DNA from: Deltaproteobacteria bacterium
GTDB taxonomy: Bacteria > Desulfobacterota > Syntrophia > Syntrophales > JACQWR01
DNA length: 40,870 nt
Assembly (NCBI GenBank): GCA_026388415.1
Contig: JAPLJV010000021.1
Location: 1 to 40,870, forward strand
Direction of reading: 5' to 3'
Shown here: in pieces, positions 15,588-23,934 of the stretch
How positions within the stretch are numbered: position 1 is the stretch's first letter
Layout: every line of letters begins with the position of its first letter
Position numbers and translations under genes: made by a program
The notes under the pieces: model-generated
What the model saw: only the letters and a program-made list of their open reading frames with translations
What the model was told of the DNA's origin: nothing
Databases searched by the model: none

Positions 15588-17025
15588 CTCCCCGGGGGCT
15601 TCTACCTGGTTCCGGCGGCTTTAATTCATTCTGGATATCCGGGGGGGCCTGCGGCTTCATCTGGTTCGCAATGTCTTTCGCCTGGGGACTATTAGGAGGG
15701 AAATACTTGAGGGCCTCCTTGAAGTGGAACAAGGCGCTCGTCAACTTGGCTTTTTTCTTAAAATAAATTCCGAAGTTATAATGGGACTCGCCGGCATTGT
15801 TCGTCTTGCCATAGGCAAAAGCCAGGCTGTAAAAGACCTCTACATCGGTTGGATTTTTCGCTGCCAATCGTCTGTAAATTGGAATTGCCGCCAGATAATT
15901 GCCGTCTGCCTCGTACGACTTACCAAGGTAAGACAGGGCAATGGCATCATTACCGTCAAGTTCCACCGCCTTCCTGAGGTATTGCGTGGCTTCACCGGGA
16001 TTACCGCTCTTAAGATAGACAATGCCGAAATCCCGTAAAATATCACTATCGTCAGGCGCCAACTTTATGGCCTTCTGGAAGCTCTCCAGGGATGCTGCGG
16101 TAAGACCCAGCTTGTCTTGCGATACCGCCAAGCCATAAAGGGAATCCAGGTCATCATTATTCTTGGCTAACGCCGACTGAAAGAATTTTAAATTCTCATT
16201 AAAATCTTTTTTCTCAAACAGCAAAACCGTCTGGATGCGTTTAAACTGGCCGGACAAGCTTTTTGAACTACCGCCGGCGTATCGGCTCTGCAACAAAGCA
16301 TCGAGATACCTGATCCTCTCATCTGTCCCCGGATGGGTTAAGAAATATGAAGGCACGTTGCTGGAATAAAACTCGTATTGTCTCATGATTTTCAAGAAAT
16401 CAAGCATGGCGTTGCCGTCGTAGCCGGCTTTAATCAAATAGGACAAACCCAGGCGATCGGCATCTTCTTCATGCTCCCGGCTGTATTTTAAATTCAAACT
16501 CGTGGCCGTAGCCAGAGAAAAACTGGCCACGGCAGCAGTCATATCGCCACCACCACCCAGAAAAGCTCCGGCCAGGATGGCTGCCAGTGTGGCAATGTTG
16601 ATTTTAGCAGATTTAGCAACAATATCAGCAATATGCCTGGCACTGACGTGGGCTATTTCATGGGCCAGCACGCCAGCCAGCTCGCTTTCATTTTCCGCCA
16701 AGGTGATTAGACCCATGTTAACATAGACGTACCCACCCGGGGTAGCAAAGGCATTGATAGTAGGACTGTTGATGACGGAAAAACGATATTCGAAGAGAGA
16801 ATAGGGAATCTTGGCGACAATTTGCCCGCCTAATTTGGTAATATATTCATCAACTCGCAAATTGTGATAGATGATATTGCTCTTTTCCATTTTATCATAA
16901 AATTCACTCCCCAGTTTCTTTTCTTCCTCGATTGTCAAGGACCCATAAGCGAGGCCGCAGGAAAAGATGATGAAACAAATATTAACAAACAGAAAACTTT
17001 TGGTTCGCCCCATATACTTATCCAA
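15508..17025 (-). CDS. Periplasmic M48 metallopeptidase with TPR repeats (BepA/YfgC-like)
   Basis: This 505-residue protein has a signal peptide (about 9-28), an M48 peptidase domain with the zinc motif HEIAH (122-126) and a downstream 'SREHEEDADRLG' glutamate ligand, then TPR repeats from about 285 to 455 ('DDLDSLYGLAVSQDKLGLTA', 'AIALSYLGKSYEADGNYLAA'). The arrangement is that of BepA, which maintains outer-membrane assembly. The start is taken as a TTG with GAGG 7 nt upstream; an ATG at 17013 is the alternative. The last 27 or so residues are low in family character and are encoded antisense to the end of the HD-GYP gene. Confidence 0.88.
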   Translation of the reverse strand: MDKYMGRTKSFLFVNICFIIFSCGLAYGSLTIEEEKKLGSEFYDKMEKSNIIYHNLRVDEYITKLGGQIVAKIPYSLFEYRFSVINSPTINAFATPGGYVYVNMGLITLAENESELAGVLAHEIAHVSARHIADIVAKSAKINIATLAAILAGAFLGGGGDMTAAVASFSLATATSLNLKYSREHEEDADRLGLSYLIKAGYDGNAMLDFLKIMRQYEFYSSNVPSYFLTHPGTDERIRYLDALLQSRYAGGSSKSLSGQFKRIQTVLLFEKKDFNENLKFFQSALAKNNDDLDSLYGLAVSQDKLGLTAASLESFQKAIKLAPDDSDILRDFGIVYLKSGNPGEATQYLRKAVELDGNDAIALSYLGKSYEADGNYLAAIPIYRRLAAKNPTDVEVFYSLAFAYGKTNNAGESHYNFGIYFKKKAKLTSALFHFKEALKYFPPNSPQAKDIANQMKPQAPPDIQNELKPPEPGRSPRGVKKYLHYLSVGVTTPSWRNQDKSFPW

Positions 17026-17329
17026 ACTGATACCTCAACAGGAAAAATATGCAACTCTCCTTCTCAGTCTATAATTCTACCCATTTCCGGGTAGTTAAGC
17101 AAGATGTCTTTCTCCCCCCTGATAAAAACATTAGTTGGACTATTTTGGGGTTGCGTATAATCGCCCGTAATGAGCAGTTTTGGAAGGGTGATTTTTCGGA
17201 TGAGCGGGGGCCGAGCAGTCCTTTCGATCATATTCTGGTGGCGGCTTGCGTCGGAATACTCAGATAATCTTTAATAGGTAATATACCCCAGGCATGTGGC
17301 TACTGCCTGAGGTACTATTGTAGAAATAC
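17026..17329. other. Intergenic region without a recognisable gene
   Basis: I see no convincing gene. It holds a TATAAT (17156-17161) with a poorly spaced TTGGAC, and a small hairpin (CAGGCA/TGCCTG, 17289-17309) that could end transcription of the 129-aa gene on the minus strand. Confidence 0.4.
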
Positions 17330-17719
17330 TCAGGCGGTAGTTTCCACACTGGGCACATCAGGCGCCGGAGGCATTGCGACAGAGATCTGCGCCATATAAC
17401 GCTCTATGTTGCTCTGAATTCTCTCTTGGGCAACAGACAGGCCTTTGCTATCAGGGTGCTCAGCGCTTCGTTCAGTTAGTTTTTCAAACGCCTGCGTCAA
17501 CCCTGCCGGAGCCGTCAGCGGTCTTCCACGCTCCGCTCCATCAATCTTGTGGGTCTCGATAGGAAAATCTTGCCGGCTGCTATTGCCTTCCTTACTGTCA
17601 CTGTCAAAAACGCTGGACGGAACATTCATGAACTGGTTACTCGCTCTTGCCCGCGCACCAGAAGCCTTCGCGTGGCTTGGCAGGGTATTTCCGATCTGAT
17701 CAATAGTAGAAACTTGCAT
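17330..17719 (-). CDS. Hypothetical 129-aa protein behind a sigma54-type promoter
   Basis: I do not recognise this protein. It starts 'MQVSTIDQIGNTLPSHAKAS', is polar and Ser/Ala/Pro-rich, has a probable amphipathic helix at about 75-115 ('GLTQAFEKLTERSAEH', 'SVAQERIQSNIERYMAQI') and no signal peptide or membrane segment. The start is well supported: AAAGGAG lies 6 nt before the ATG at 17719, and the upstream part of the open frame crosses the promoter. The sigma54-type promoter suggests control by an enhancer-binding activator, for example in a motility, surface or nitrogen/stress regulon. Function unknown. Confidence 0.72.
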   Translation of the reverse strand: MQVSTIDQIGNTLPSHAKASGARARASNQFMNVPSSVFDSDSKEGNSSRQDFPIETHKIDGAERGRPLTAPAGLTQAFEKLTERSAEHPDSKGLSVAQERIQSNIERYMAQISVAMPPAPDVPSVETTA

Positions 17720-17756
17720 GGCAAACTCCTTTCCGGTATTTAATATTATATTTAAC

Positions 17757-17772
17757 AGCAAGTTGCATGCCA
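17757..17772 (-). promoter_or_regulatory. Sigma54 (RpoN) -24/-12 promoter
   Basis: The minus strand reads TGGCATGCAACTTGCT. The GG (-24) and GC (-12) dinucleotides are exactly 10 nt apart, and TTGC is intact; this fits the TGGCAC-N5-TTGCW consensus with one change. It lies about 38 nt upstream of the ATG of the 129-aa gene. Confidence 0.7.
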
Positions 17773-18157
17773 CACGCTCAAGGCGCAACACAGGGGGCAA
17801 TGAAACCAGGCAATGTAAAACAAACCGTGCCGGCGTCATAAGCTTGAAAATCTAATGCGGCTCAGTAGGGGATATAAACCGATCATTTCAACCGCAAATC
17901 CTCAAAATATGTCATCCACCCTGCTTGCTGCTTTGTGTTAGGCGCGCGGCTTCACTGATATTTGATTACGATCGGCCCTATTGATAACCAATCGAAATGT
18001 GAAGCTATTGACCGTCGGCGCAAATTCGGGATGAAAGATACATCATCCGCTATTCAACCACCACTTTTACAGTGCCGCGCTTCTCTGGCCATCCCGTCTA
18101 TTGCTTGATATCCTCTTAAACAGCACCTCCAAAACAACATTTTACGGAACTATTTCA
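17773..18157. other. Intergenic region between two divergent small genes
   Basis: No gene or RNA is recognisable here. It would be expected to hold upstream activator sites for the sigma54-type promoter at 17757-17772; I could not pick a convincing inverted repeat by eye. Confidence 0.3.
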
Positions 18158-18186
18158 TTGACATACGGTTCCGCTTTACTTATACT
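18158..18186 (+). promoter_or_regulatory. Strong sigma70 promoter for the small lipoprotein gene
   Basis: TTGACA (18158-18163), a 17-nt spacer and TATACT (18181-18186) lie 45 nt upstream of the start codon. This is close to the full sigma70 consensus. Confidence 0.8.
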
Positions 18187-18231
18187 TCTCCTCTGAAATA
18201 GCAATATCTTATCAAAATAATGGAGGACGAA

Positions 18232-18564
18232 ATGAAATTTCATGGCAAGTCTTTCCCCTTAGCGTCCTGGGCGTTATTTTTTCTTTTTATTTCATCGTTA
18301 ACACTTACGGGTTGTGGGAATAATTCCACGGCTTACGACCCTCAAGCCGAATACGCGAAAGCGTGTGCAGACGCCGCAATTGTGACGCCAGAAAAAATAT
18401 CCAGAAACCTGACAGCAATCACACCTGACAACAATGACCTCATCTGGGAAAACAACGTCGTGGGACTGAGTGAATTTGTCGTACATGGCAAAAAATCCGA
18501 TGGGAGCAAAATATCGGTGGGAATTAAAGCTGTGACACAGACGACGGCATATTTCACCAGTTGA
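18232..18564 (+). CDS. Small hypothetical lipoprotein
   Basis: This 110-residue protein has a lipoprotein signal peptide: a basic start, a hydrophobic stretch 'WALFFLFISSLTLTGC' and the lipobox LTGC at about residues 25-28. The mature part is about 80 residues with several polar and Thr-rich segments and two cysteines. I do not recognise the domain. The start at 18232 has GGAGG 5 nt before it; the frame opens four codons earlier. It has its own strong promoter and appears monocistronic. Confidence 0.7.
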   Translation: MKFHGKSFPLASWALFFLFISSLTLTGCGNNSTAYDPQAEYAKACADAAIVTPEKISRNLTAITPDNNDLIWENNVVGLSEFVVHGKKSDGSKISVGIKAVTQTTAYFTS

Positions 18565-18625
18565 AATGACAATGTAGTGGTGTAGTTTTAGTCCCAGTCA
18601 GGTTTGTTCCCGTGATTAGAAAGCC

Positions 18626-19114
18626 ATGAGATACACAGAGCTTAAATTTATTATTGACCATAATGTGGGCAAAATGGCGAAGTGGCTGCGCATGGCAGGC
18701 TTTGATGCCCAACTATTTACGGGTGCTGACGATGCCGCGATAATTGCCGCTGCCTTGGCCGAAAATCGCATCCTGCTGACCCGCGACCGACGGATTATGA
18801 AACGTCGTGATATCGTCGGTGGCCGTATTAAAGCTATCCTCATTGAGAGTGACCGTTTCAAGGCACAGGTGCAGCAGGTCATCAGCACCCTGAGATTGGA
18901 TAAAAGCCGCTTCCGCCCTTTTACCATTTGCCTCGAATGCAACCAGAGGTTAGAGGAACGATTTAAAGAAGCGATCAAGGGCCGTGTGCCGCCCTATGTG
19001 TACCAAACCCAAGAGTATTTTGCCGAATGCCCGGCCTGCCGCCGCCTCTACTGGCAAGGCACCCATTGGCAAGCCATGAGTCGGGAAATAGAAGGGATAA
19101 GGAACCAGCTATGA
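18626..19114 (+). CDS. Mut7-C RNase-domain protein with zinc ribbon
   Basis: This 162-residue protein matches the Mut7-C family (PF01927), a PIN-fold putative RNase joined to a zinc ribbon. The PIN-like part has 'FIIDHNVGKMAKWLRMAGFD' at residues 8-27 and 'ILLTRDRRIMKRR' at about 49-61, carrying the conserved acidic residues. The ribbon has CLEC and CPAC pairs at about 97-100 and 134-137. Its stop overlaps the start of the next gene (ATGA), indicating coupled translation with the deacetylase-fold protein. The biological substrate is unknown. Confidence 0.85.
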   Translation: MRYTELKFIIDHNVGKMAKWLRMAGFDAQLFTGADDAAIIAAALAENRILLTRDRRIMKRRDIVGGRIKAILIESDRFKAQVQQVISTLRLDKSRFRPFTICLECNQRLEERFKEAIKGRVPPYVYQTQEYFAECPACRRLYWQGTHWQAMSREIEGIRNQL

Positions 19115-20232
19115 CTATTGCCATACTATACCGCGATGAGTTGCGGGAATATGATTTTGGACCTGGCCATCCCTTTCGCGGTGACCGATATGAAATATTC
19201 CCCAACTTTCTCAAGGAAAGAGTCCCGGAAGAAGACAATTACCGAATAATAAAGGCAATACCTGCAACCGACAGTGATCTTCTCCTAATCTGTAGCAAAA
19301 ACTACATAGATTTTACCCGTGAGTTCTACAAGGCTGCCCATGCAGGAACGACATTTCACGGTGATTTTGGCCGCTACCAGAGCATGGACAATATGCCGTT
19401 TGATACTCCCGGAAAATTGGAAGAGGCGGCCAGGCTCATCATCGGCCAAGCCAAACTCGGATGCGATCTTATTCAGCAAGGCGCTTATCAGAAAGCGGTT
19501 TCTATTGGAGGTGGCGTACATCACGCAACAGCCTCTTATGGTGAGGGGTTTTGTCTTTATAATGATGTTGCCTATGCAGCGCGTTACCTGATAAGCGCCT
19601 ACAAGCTCGAGCGCGTACTGATCATAGATACGGATGCCCATGCCGGCAACGGCACTTGCGATTATTTCTACGATGACCCCAGAGTGCTTTTCATAGACCT
19701 GCACCAGGACCCTCGTACACTCTACCCGGGTACCGGCTTCGCCGAAGATATCGGTACCGGTAACGGGAAGGGATATACCGTCAACGTTCCCCTACCGCCA
19801 GATGCGGGATACGATTCCTATTGCCACATTTTCGATGAAATCGTCGAGCCACTGGTACGGGCATTTAAACCCCAGTTCATTATCCGTAATGGCGGTTCCG
19901 ATCCACACCGCGATGATAGTCTGACCAACCTTGACCTTCCCATACGCGGTTTCCGGATGATCGGCGAGAAGGTCAGGTGCCTGGCGGACGAAATGTGTCA
20001 GGGCAGGGAATTAGACCTGATTGCCTCCGGCTATAACGAACACATCCTTCCTTACTGCTGGCTTGCATTGATATCAGGCCTTGCAGGCTGGAATATTGAT
20101 GTTGAAGATATTGGAACCGCGTCACAAGCATCCGGCAAAGATCCCGCTTTTGATCGGATCAAACTGGTTGCAGCTCAAATTAAGAACATCCTGAAACCTT
20201 ACTGGAAATGTTTCCAAACAACAAATCTCTGA
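19111..20232 (+). CDS. Histone deacetylase-fold amidohydrolase (AcuC/HDAC-like)
   Basis: This 373-residue zinc amidohydrolase belongs to the arginase/deacetylase superfamily. The active-site His pair is H137-H138 ('GGGVHHATASYGEGFCLYND'), the zinc ligands are Asp175 and His177 ('IDTDAHAGNGT') and Asp264 ('GGSDPH'), and Tyr308 ('ASGYNE') fits the transition-state tyrosine. The usual DVHHG is DAHAG here. The family includes acetoin-utilisation AcuC, acetylpolyamine and protein deacetylases, so the substrate is open. The start at 19111 overlaps the Mut7-C stop by 4 nt; the frame is open further upstream but that part is Mut7-C sequence. Confidence 0.9.
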   Translation: MTIAILYRDELREYDFGPGHPFRGDRYEIFPNFLKERVPEEDNYRIIKAIPATDSDLLLICSKNYIDFTREFYKAAHAGTTFHGDFGRYQSMDNMPFDTPGKLEEAARLIIGQAKLGCDLIQQGAYQKAVSIGGGVHHATASYGEGFCLYNDVAYAARYLISAYKLERVLIIDTDAHAGNGTCDYFYDDPRVLFIDLHQDPRTLYPGTGFAEDIGTGNGKGYTVNVPLPPDAGYDSYCHIFDEIVEPLVRAFKPQFIIRNGGSDPHRDDSLTNLDLPIRGFRMIGEKVRCLADEMCQGRELDLIASGYNEHILPYCWLALISGLAGWNIDVEDIGTASQASGKDPAFDRIKLVAAQIKNILKPYWKCFQTTNL

Positions 20233-20291
20233 TCGTCGTTACAACAAGAGGGTTCGTTGATTCATTCACTCGGGATGAAAGGTGGAAATGC

Positions 20292-20320
20292 TTGACAGCG
20301 GATTTCCAGTTCTGTAGAGT
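20292..20320 (+). promoter_or_regulatory. Sigma70-type promoter for the 84-aa protein gene
   Basis: TTGACA, a 17-nt spacer and TAGAGT precede a leader of about 150 nt. The leader opens with a small hairpin (TGCAGG/CCTGCA, 20320-20338). Confidence 0.6.
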
Positions 20321-20474
20321 GCAGGTGCGCTTCCTGCAGTAAAACGTCGCCCTTGAAGAAAATGCTGGATTTCGAATGGAAATGAGTGATTTGGAAAGGG
20401 CTTTACTGCATCTTAAAAGGTCTGAAATACTTGGGTGAACTTTTATCAAGCATTTAAAAAAAAGGAGGTTAGTC

Positions 20475-20729
20475 ATGCAATCCAGTGCGAAGAATACCGT
20501 AAAAAAAATCACAGAAAGCATGGTGTCCATTAAAACCGTTGACGGTTCTCTGCTGCGAGGAAAGATCAATCTGGGGGATGAAAATAGGGTGTCCGATATC
20601 TTTACCAAATCGCTCAATACTTTCATCGTTCTGTCTGACGTATTTAGCCAGAGCGGGGAAAGCAAGGTCATGATCGTCAACAAGAACCATATCGTCTGGA
20701 TCGAACCGGAAGAAAATGCCGCCGCCTGA
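20475..20729 (+). CDS. Conserved small protein of unknown function (DUF6812-like)
   Basis: This 84-residue protein is real by its perfect AAGGAGG ribosome site 6 nt before the ATG, its sigma70-type promoter and its own protein-like composition. The core 'VSIKTVDGSLLRGKINLGDE' then 'VSDIFTKSLNTFIVLSD' and 'KVMIVNKNHIVWIEPEE' looks like a small beta-barrel, resembling a family of short bacterial proteins I associate, without certainty, with DUF6812. The fold reminds me of Sm-like or PRC-type barrels. No function is known. It is followed directly by a decayed transposase. Confidence 0.75.
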   Translation: MQSSAKNTVKKITESMVSIKTVDGSLLRGKINLGDENRVSDIFTKSLNTFIVLSDVFSQSGESKVMIVNKNHIVWIEPEENAAA

Positions 20730-20735
20730 CCCTGT

Positions 20736-20986
20736 GTGAAGGCTCCTGCACTGTTTTTCCCGTTACGTACAAACAACGTCCGAAGGTTAATAGGTGTTTC
20801 ATCAAGACCTATATATCTGGAAAGGCTGAGGAAGGTCTTTATCCAGGAGGCGGTTCCGCGGAACAAATACATGCCCGGAGCCTTCATCGCCATGCGAACG
20901 TTCGGCGATTTCCTGGAATTCATCCCCATTGGCACATCCCCGTGACGGAACGATGTTTCGATGGCAGAGCAAAATCCATTAGTTGA
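20736..20986 (+). pseudogene. Remnant of an IS91/IS801-like (Y2/HUH) transposase
   Basis: The frame at 20736 reads '...LRKVFIQEAVPRNKYMPGAF' then 'IAMRTFGDFLEF' and stops soon after. If one base is restored at about 20921, the next frame continues 'FHPHWHIPVTERCFDG'. Together these reproduce the 'PGAV..IQTFGDFL.FHPHLH.LVTDGCF' block of Y2 transposases (PF04986 type), including the HUH-like HPHWH. Only about 80 codons are recognisable, and the second frame ends at a TGA at 20984-20986. The 5' part and the relaxase tyrosines are missing, so it is dead. Confidence 0.68.
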
Positions 20987-21277
20987 AGTGGTAATCATCT
21001 CGTCAATTCTGAACTCAAAGGTGCTGACTCGTGGAGACATTTTCGGGTACATCTATATTCTTCTGAAGGACTTCTCGATTATTACCAAAAGAAAGCTGCT
21101 ATACAAGCGCATCAGTCGCCGATCACGACTTCGATAAAATAACCATTTTGCCATATTAATACAAGTAGTTAATGCTGCGGTTTACTGTTGTGGACCTCCG
21201 GCAGTTGTGATAGCATGCTCGCCAGATGAGTAACTTATATTTACTGTTATCAATGCGATAACTGCGGAGGCCACATG
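20987..21277. other. Intergenic region upstream of cmk
   Basis: This stretch follows the transposase remnant and may contain more of its decayed sequence, with a stop-containing frame continuing to about 21137. I see no intact gene or RNA. Confidence 0.35.
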
Positions 21278-21952
21278 ATGGAGAAAAAGCTGGTAGTCAC
21301 GATAGACGGCCCTGGTGGGGCAGGGAAAAGCACGGTGAGTAAAGCCTTAGCGGCAAAACTTGGCTATCTATACCTGGACACCGGCGCCTATTACCGAGCT
21401 TACGCCTATCAGGCAAAACAAAATGGCATATTACCCGAAAATGATGAACAATTAGCCCAGATAGGCCGAAGCATAAAAATCCACACCGAGAACAGGGGGG
21501 GCATTTTTCTTGTCTTTGTGGATGGCGAGGATGTAACGGAAAAAATCCGGACGGAGGAAATCAGCATCCTTGCTTCCACCATATCGGCGCGCCCCTGTGT
21601 CAGGCAAGCCCTGCTTGAAATTCAAAGAAAAGTGGGATCCCCAGGAGGAATCGTTGCCGAAGGCCGAGACATGGGAACAGTCGTCTTTCCCGAGGCTGAT
21701 TTTAAGTTTTACTTAGATGCAACGACTTCGGAACGTGCCCAACGGCGCTATCAGGAGCTTTTTGCCAGGAACGCTGACGCTGATGGGAACTACGAAAAAG
21801 TGGCAAGCGCTCTCCTGCTCAGAGACAGGCAGGACAGAGAACGCGAGACAGCGCCGCTTAAACCCGCTGCTGATGCCTATATTATTGATTCCACCAATAT
21901 GACGGTCCAGGATGTCGTGGATAAAATGGCCGGGTTAATTTTAGTAAGTTAG
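21278..21952 (+). CDS. cmk: Cytidylate kinase
   Basis: Cmk phosphorylates CMP/dCMP to the diphosphate. The P-loop 'DGPGGAGKSTVSKALA' lies at the N-terminus, 'YLYLDTGAYYRA' takes the place of the usual 'LDTGAMYR' and 'VAEGRDMGTVVFPEADFKFY' is the conserved NMP-binding block. About 224 residues is normal. The ATG at 21278 has GGAGG 7 nt upstream; an ATG immediately before it is also possible. cmk followed by rpsA is a widespread arrangement; here the 202-nt gap contains a long inverted repeat. Confidence 0.95.
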   Translation: MEKKLVVTIDGPGGAGKSTVSKALAAKLGYLYLDTGAYYRAYAYQAKQNGILPENDEQLAQIGRSIKIHTENRGGIFLVFVDGEDVTEKIRTEEISILASTISARPCVRQALLEIQRKVGSPGGIVAEGRDMGTVVFPEADFKFYLDATTSERAQRRYQELFARNADADGNYEKVASALLLRDRQDRERETAPLKPAADAYIIDSTNMTVQDVVDKMAGLILVS

Positions 21953-22000
21953 ACATTATTTCCTGCATATTTCTGGCAGAAAATAATGTCGTAAACTTAC
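21944..22000 (+). repeat. Long imperfect inverted repeat at the cmk stop codon
   Basis: GTAAGTT-A-GACATTATTT-C-CTGC and GCAG-A-AAATAATGTC-GTAAACTTAC pair almost completely around a 9-nt loop, giving roughly 20 paired bases with one mismatch and a small bulge. The cmk stop codon is inside the left arm. No T-run follows, so it may be an RNA-processing or attenuation hairpin rather than a simple terminator. Confidence 0.6.
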
Positions 22001-22154
22001 TTATCCCGTTTATCGGGGTTATGTCATAGACTGACAAAATAATCATTCCCCTGTGTCAATTCCGAGCTTTTATTATCTTGATATTTCGTGATTGATGTGT
22101 TATTCGCGACTGAATTTATCAAGCATTTACAATTTTTTAGGGGGTACTTGTTTA

Positions 22155-23915
22155 ATGGTCAACGATGATAACCATGTTTCAGAACCGGATGCAGACAGTA
22201 ATTTCCTGGCAAAGGAACTGTCGAACCATCCCTCACCGGCGAGGGATGCGGATTTTTGTTTTAAAGATCTTTATGAGCAAAGTCTTCAGAATGTGCAGTT
22301 TGGCGAAATTGTTACGGGGAAGATCGTGCAAATAACTAATGACGTCGCCATGGTAGATGTGGGCTGGAAAACGGAAGGCTACATCCCGATCAGGGAACTG
22401 AGAGATGAAAATGGCATAGTTACTTTTTCAGTCGCTGATAACATCGAGGTTTTTATTGACAGGAAGGACGAAGAAGGCAGCCTCGTTTTATCCAGAGATA
22501 AGGCCGCCAAAATAAGGGTATGGGATGATATAAAAATAGCCTGCGAACAAAATGAGGCCATCAAGGGCCTGGTCAAGGAGAGGGTAAAGGGTGGGCTTTC
22601 CGTTGACGTCGGCGTGCCCGCGTTTCTACCCGGTTCTCAGGTTGACCTTAGGCCAGTCCGAGACCTGGACAAGTTTGTCGGTAAAACGATGCTTTTTCAC
22701 GTCCTCAAATACGACCGCAGAAGAAGCAATATTGTCTTATCCAGGCGGACTATCCTGGAAAAAGAACGGGAAATGGAAAAGACGAATACGCTGGAGAACC
22801 TCGCGGAAGGCAAGATAGTTGAGGGAATAGTCAAAAATATCACTGATTACGGCATATTTATTGATTTGGGCGGTATTGACGGTTTGCTCCATGTAACAGA
22901 CATATCGTGGGGAAGAATTACCCGTCCCGCTGATCACTTTACCAAGGGCAGCAAGATCAAGGTCGTTGTGCTTTCCTTCGATCGGGAAAAGGAAAGAGTT
23001 TCCTTAGGGCTCAAGCAACTGGCCGACAATCCCTGGCTCTCCATTGCCGAAAAATATCCCATCGGCTCAATTATAGAAGGGAAAATTGTCAGCATTGCCG
23101 ATTACGGCGCTTTTATCGAGATCGAACCAGGGGTAGAGGGTCTGATCCACGTCTCGGAAATGTTCTGGACCAGAGAGATTAAACATCCTTCCAAACTCTT
23201 GTCAGTCGGGAATACTATCAAGGTTATGGTCATTGACATAAATCAGGAGAACAAGCGCATTTCTCTTGGTTTAAAGCAAACAACACCCAATCCATGGGAA
23301 GCCATTAAAGAAAAATACCCCGAAGGAACCGTCATAAGAGGCGTCATTAGAAATATTACCAACTTTGGCATCTTTGTGGGCGTTGAGGAAGGCATTGACG
23401 GCTTGATACATGTGTCCGATATTTCCTGGAAACAGCGGGTGACTAATCCGGCGGAGCTTTATGTCAAGGGTCAAGAAGTAGAGGCCATGGTGCTCCATGT
23501 GGATGTGGAGAATGAAAAATTTTCGCTGGGTTTGAAGCAGATCGAACCAAATCCCTGGGAGCAGCTCAGTTCCAAATATGCTCCGGGCGCCATTGTCTCG
23601 GGAAAAGTGACGAATATCACCGATTTCGGTATGTTCGTGGAGATAGAGGATGGCATTGAAGGGTTGGTTCACATTTCTGAGCTTAGTAACAAAAGGGTAA
23701 AATCAACGACCGAACTTTTCTCAGTCGGAGATACGGTCACGGCCACGATTAAAAATATTGACGTCAAGAACAAGAAAATCCGGCTGAGTTTAAAGGATGG
23801 CGAGGCGGAAACGGAAGGACACTCGGCCAACCACTATATCAACAACCGGGAGAGTGTGGGTTCAAATCTTGGCAAAGCCTTGGCTGATATCAGGATTATA
23901 AGCGCCGAGAATTGA
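22155..23915 (+). CDS. rpsA: 30S ribosomal protein S1
   Basis: This 586-residue protein contains six S1 OB-fold domains. The last four carry clear repeats ('GIVKNITDYGIFIDLGGIDG', 'GKIVSIADYGAFIEIEPGVE', 'GVIRNITNFGIFVGVEEGID', 'GKVTNITDFGMFVEIEDGIE'); the first two, 'GKIVQITNDVAMVDVGWKTE' and 'GLVKERVKGGLSVDVGVPAF', are the divergent ribosome-binding pair. S1 delivers mRNA to the 30S subunit. The open frame begins 63 nt upstream, but the ATG at 22155 is preceded by AGGGGG and fits the family. Length is somewhat above the E. coli 557 residues because of an N-terminal acidic extension. Confidence 0.96.
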   Translation: MVNDDNHVSEPDADSNFLAKELSNHPSPARDADFCFKDLYEQSLQNVQFGEIVTGKIVQITNDVAMVDVGWKTEGYIPIRELRDENGIVTFSVADNIEVFIDRKDEEGSLVLSRDKAAKIRVWDDIKIACEQNEAIKGLVKERVKGGLSVDVGVPAFLPGSQVDLRPVRDLDKFVGKTMLFHVLKYDRRRSNIVLSRRTILEKEREMEKTNTLENLAEGKIVEGIVKNITDYGIFIDLGGIDGLLHVTDISWGRITRPADHFTKGSKIKVVVLSFDREKERVSLGLKQLADNPWLSIAEKYPIGSIIEGKIVSIADYGAFIEIEPGVEGLIHVSEMFWTREIKHPSKLLSVGNTIKVMVIDINQENKRISLGLKQTTPNPWEAIKEKYPEGTVIRGVIRNITNFGIFVGVEEGIDGLIHVSDISWKQRVTNPAELYVKGQEVEAMVLHVDVENEKFSLGLKQIEPNPWEQLSSKYAPGAIVSGKVTNITDFGMFVEIEDGIEGLVHISELSNKRVKSTTELFSVGDTVTATIKNIDVKNKKIRLSLKDGEAETEGHSANHYINNRESVGSNLGKALADIRIISAEN

Positions 23916-23934
23916 AAGCGGCAAATGGCCTGTC

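Noticed and set aside
17135-17276. TATAAT with TTGGAC and a 35-codon open frame downstream
   Set aside because: The spacer is only 15 nt, there is no clear ribosome site, and the peptide looks unlike a real protein.
20180-21052. 290-residue open frame on the minus strand
   Set aside because: It runs antisense to the end of the deacetylase gene, the well-supported 84-aa gene and the transposase remnant, and its product has no protein-like pattern.
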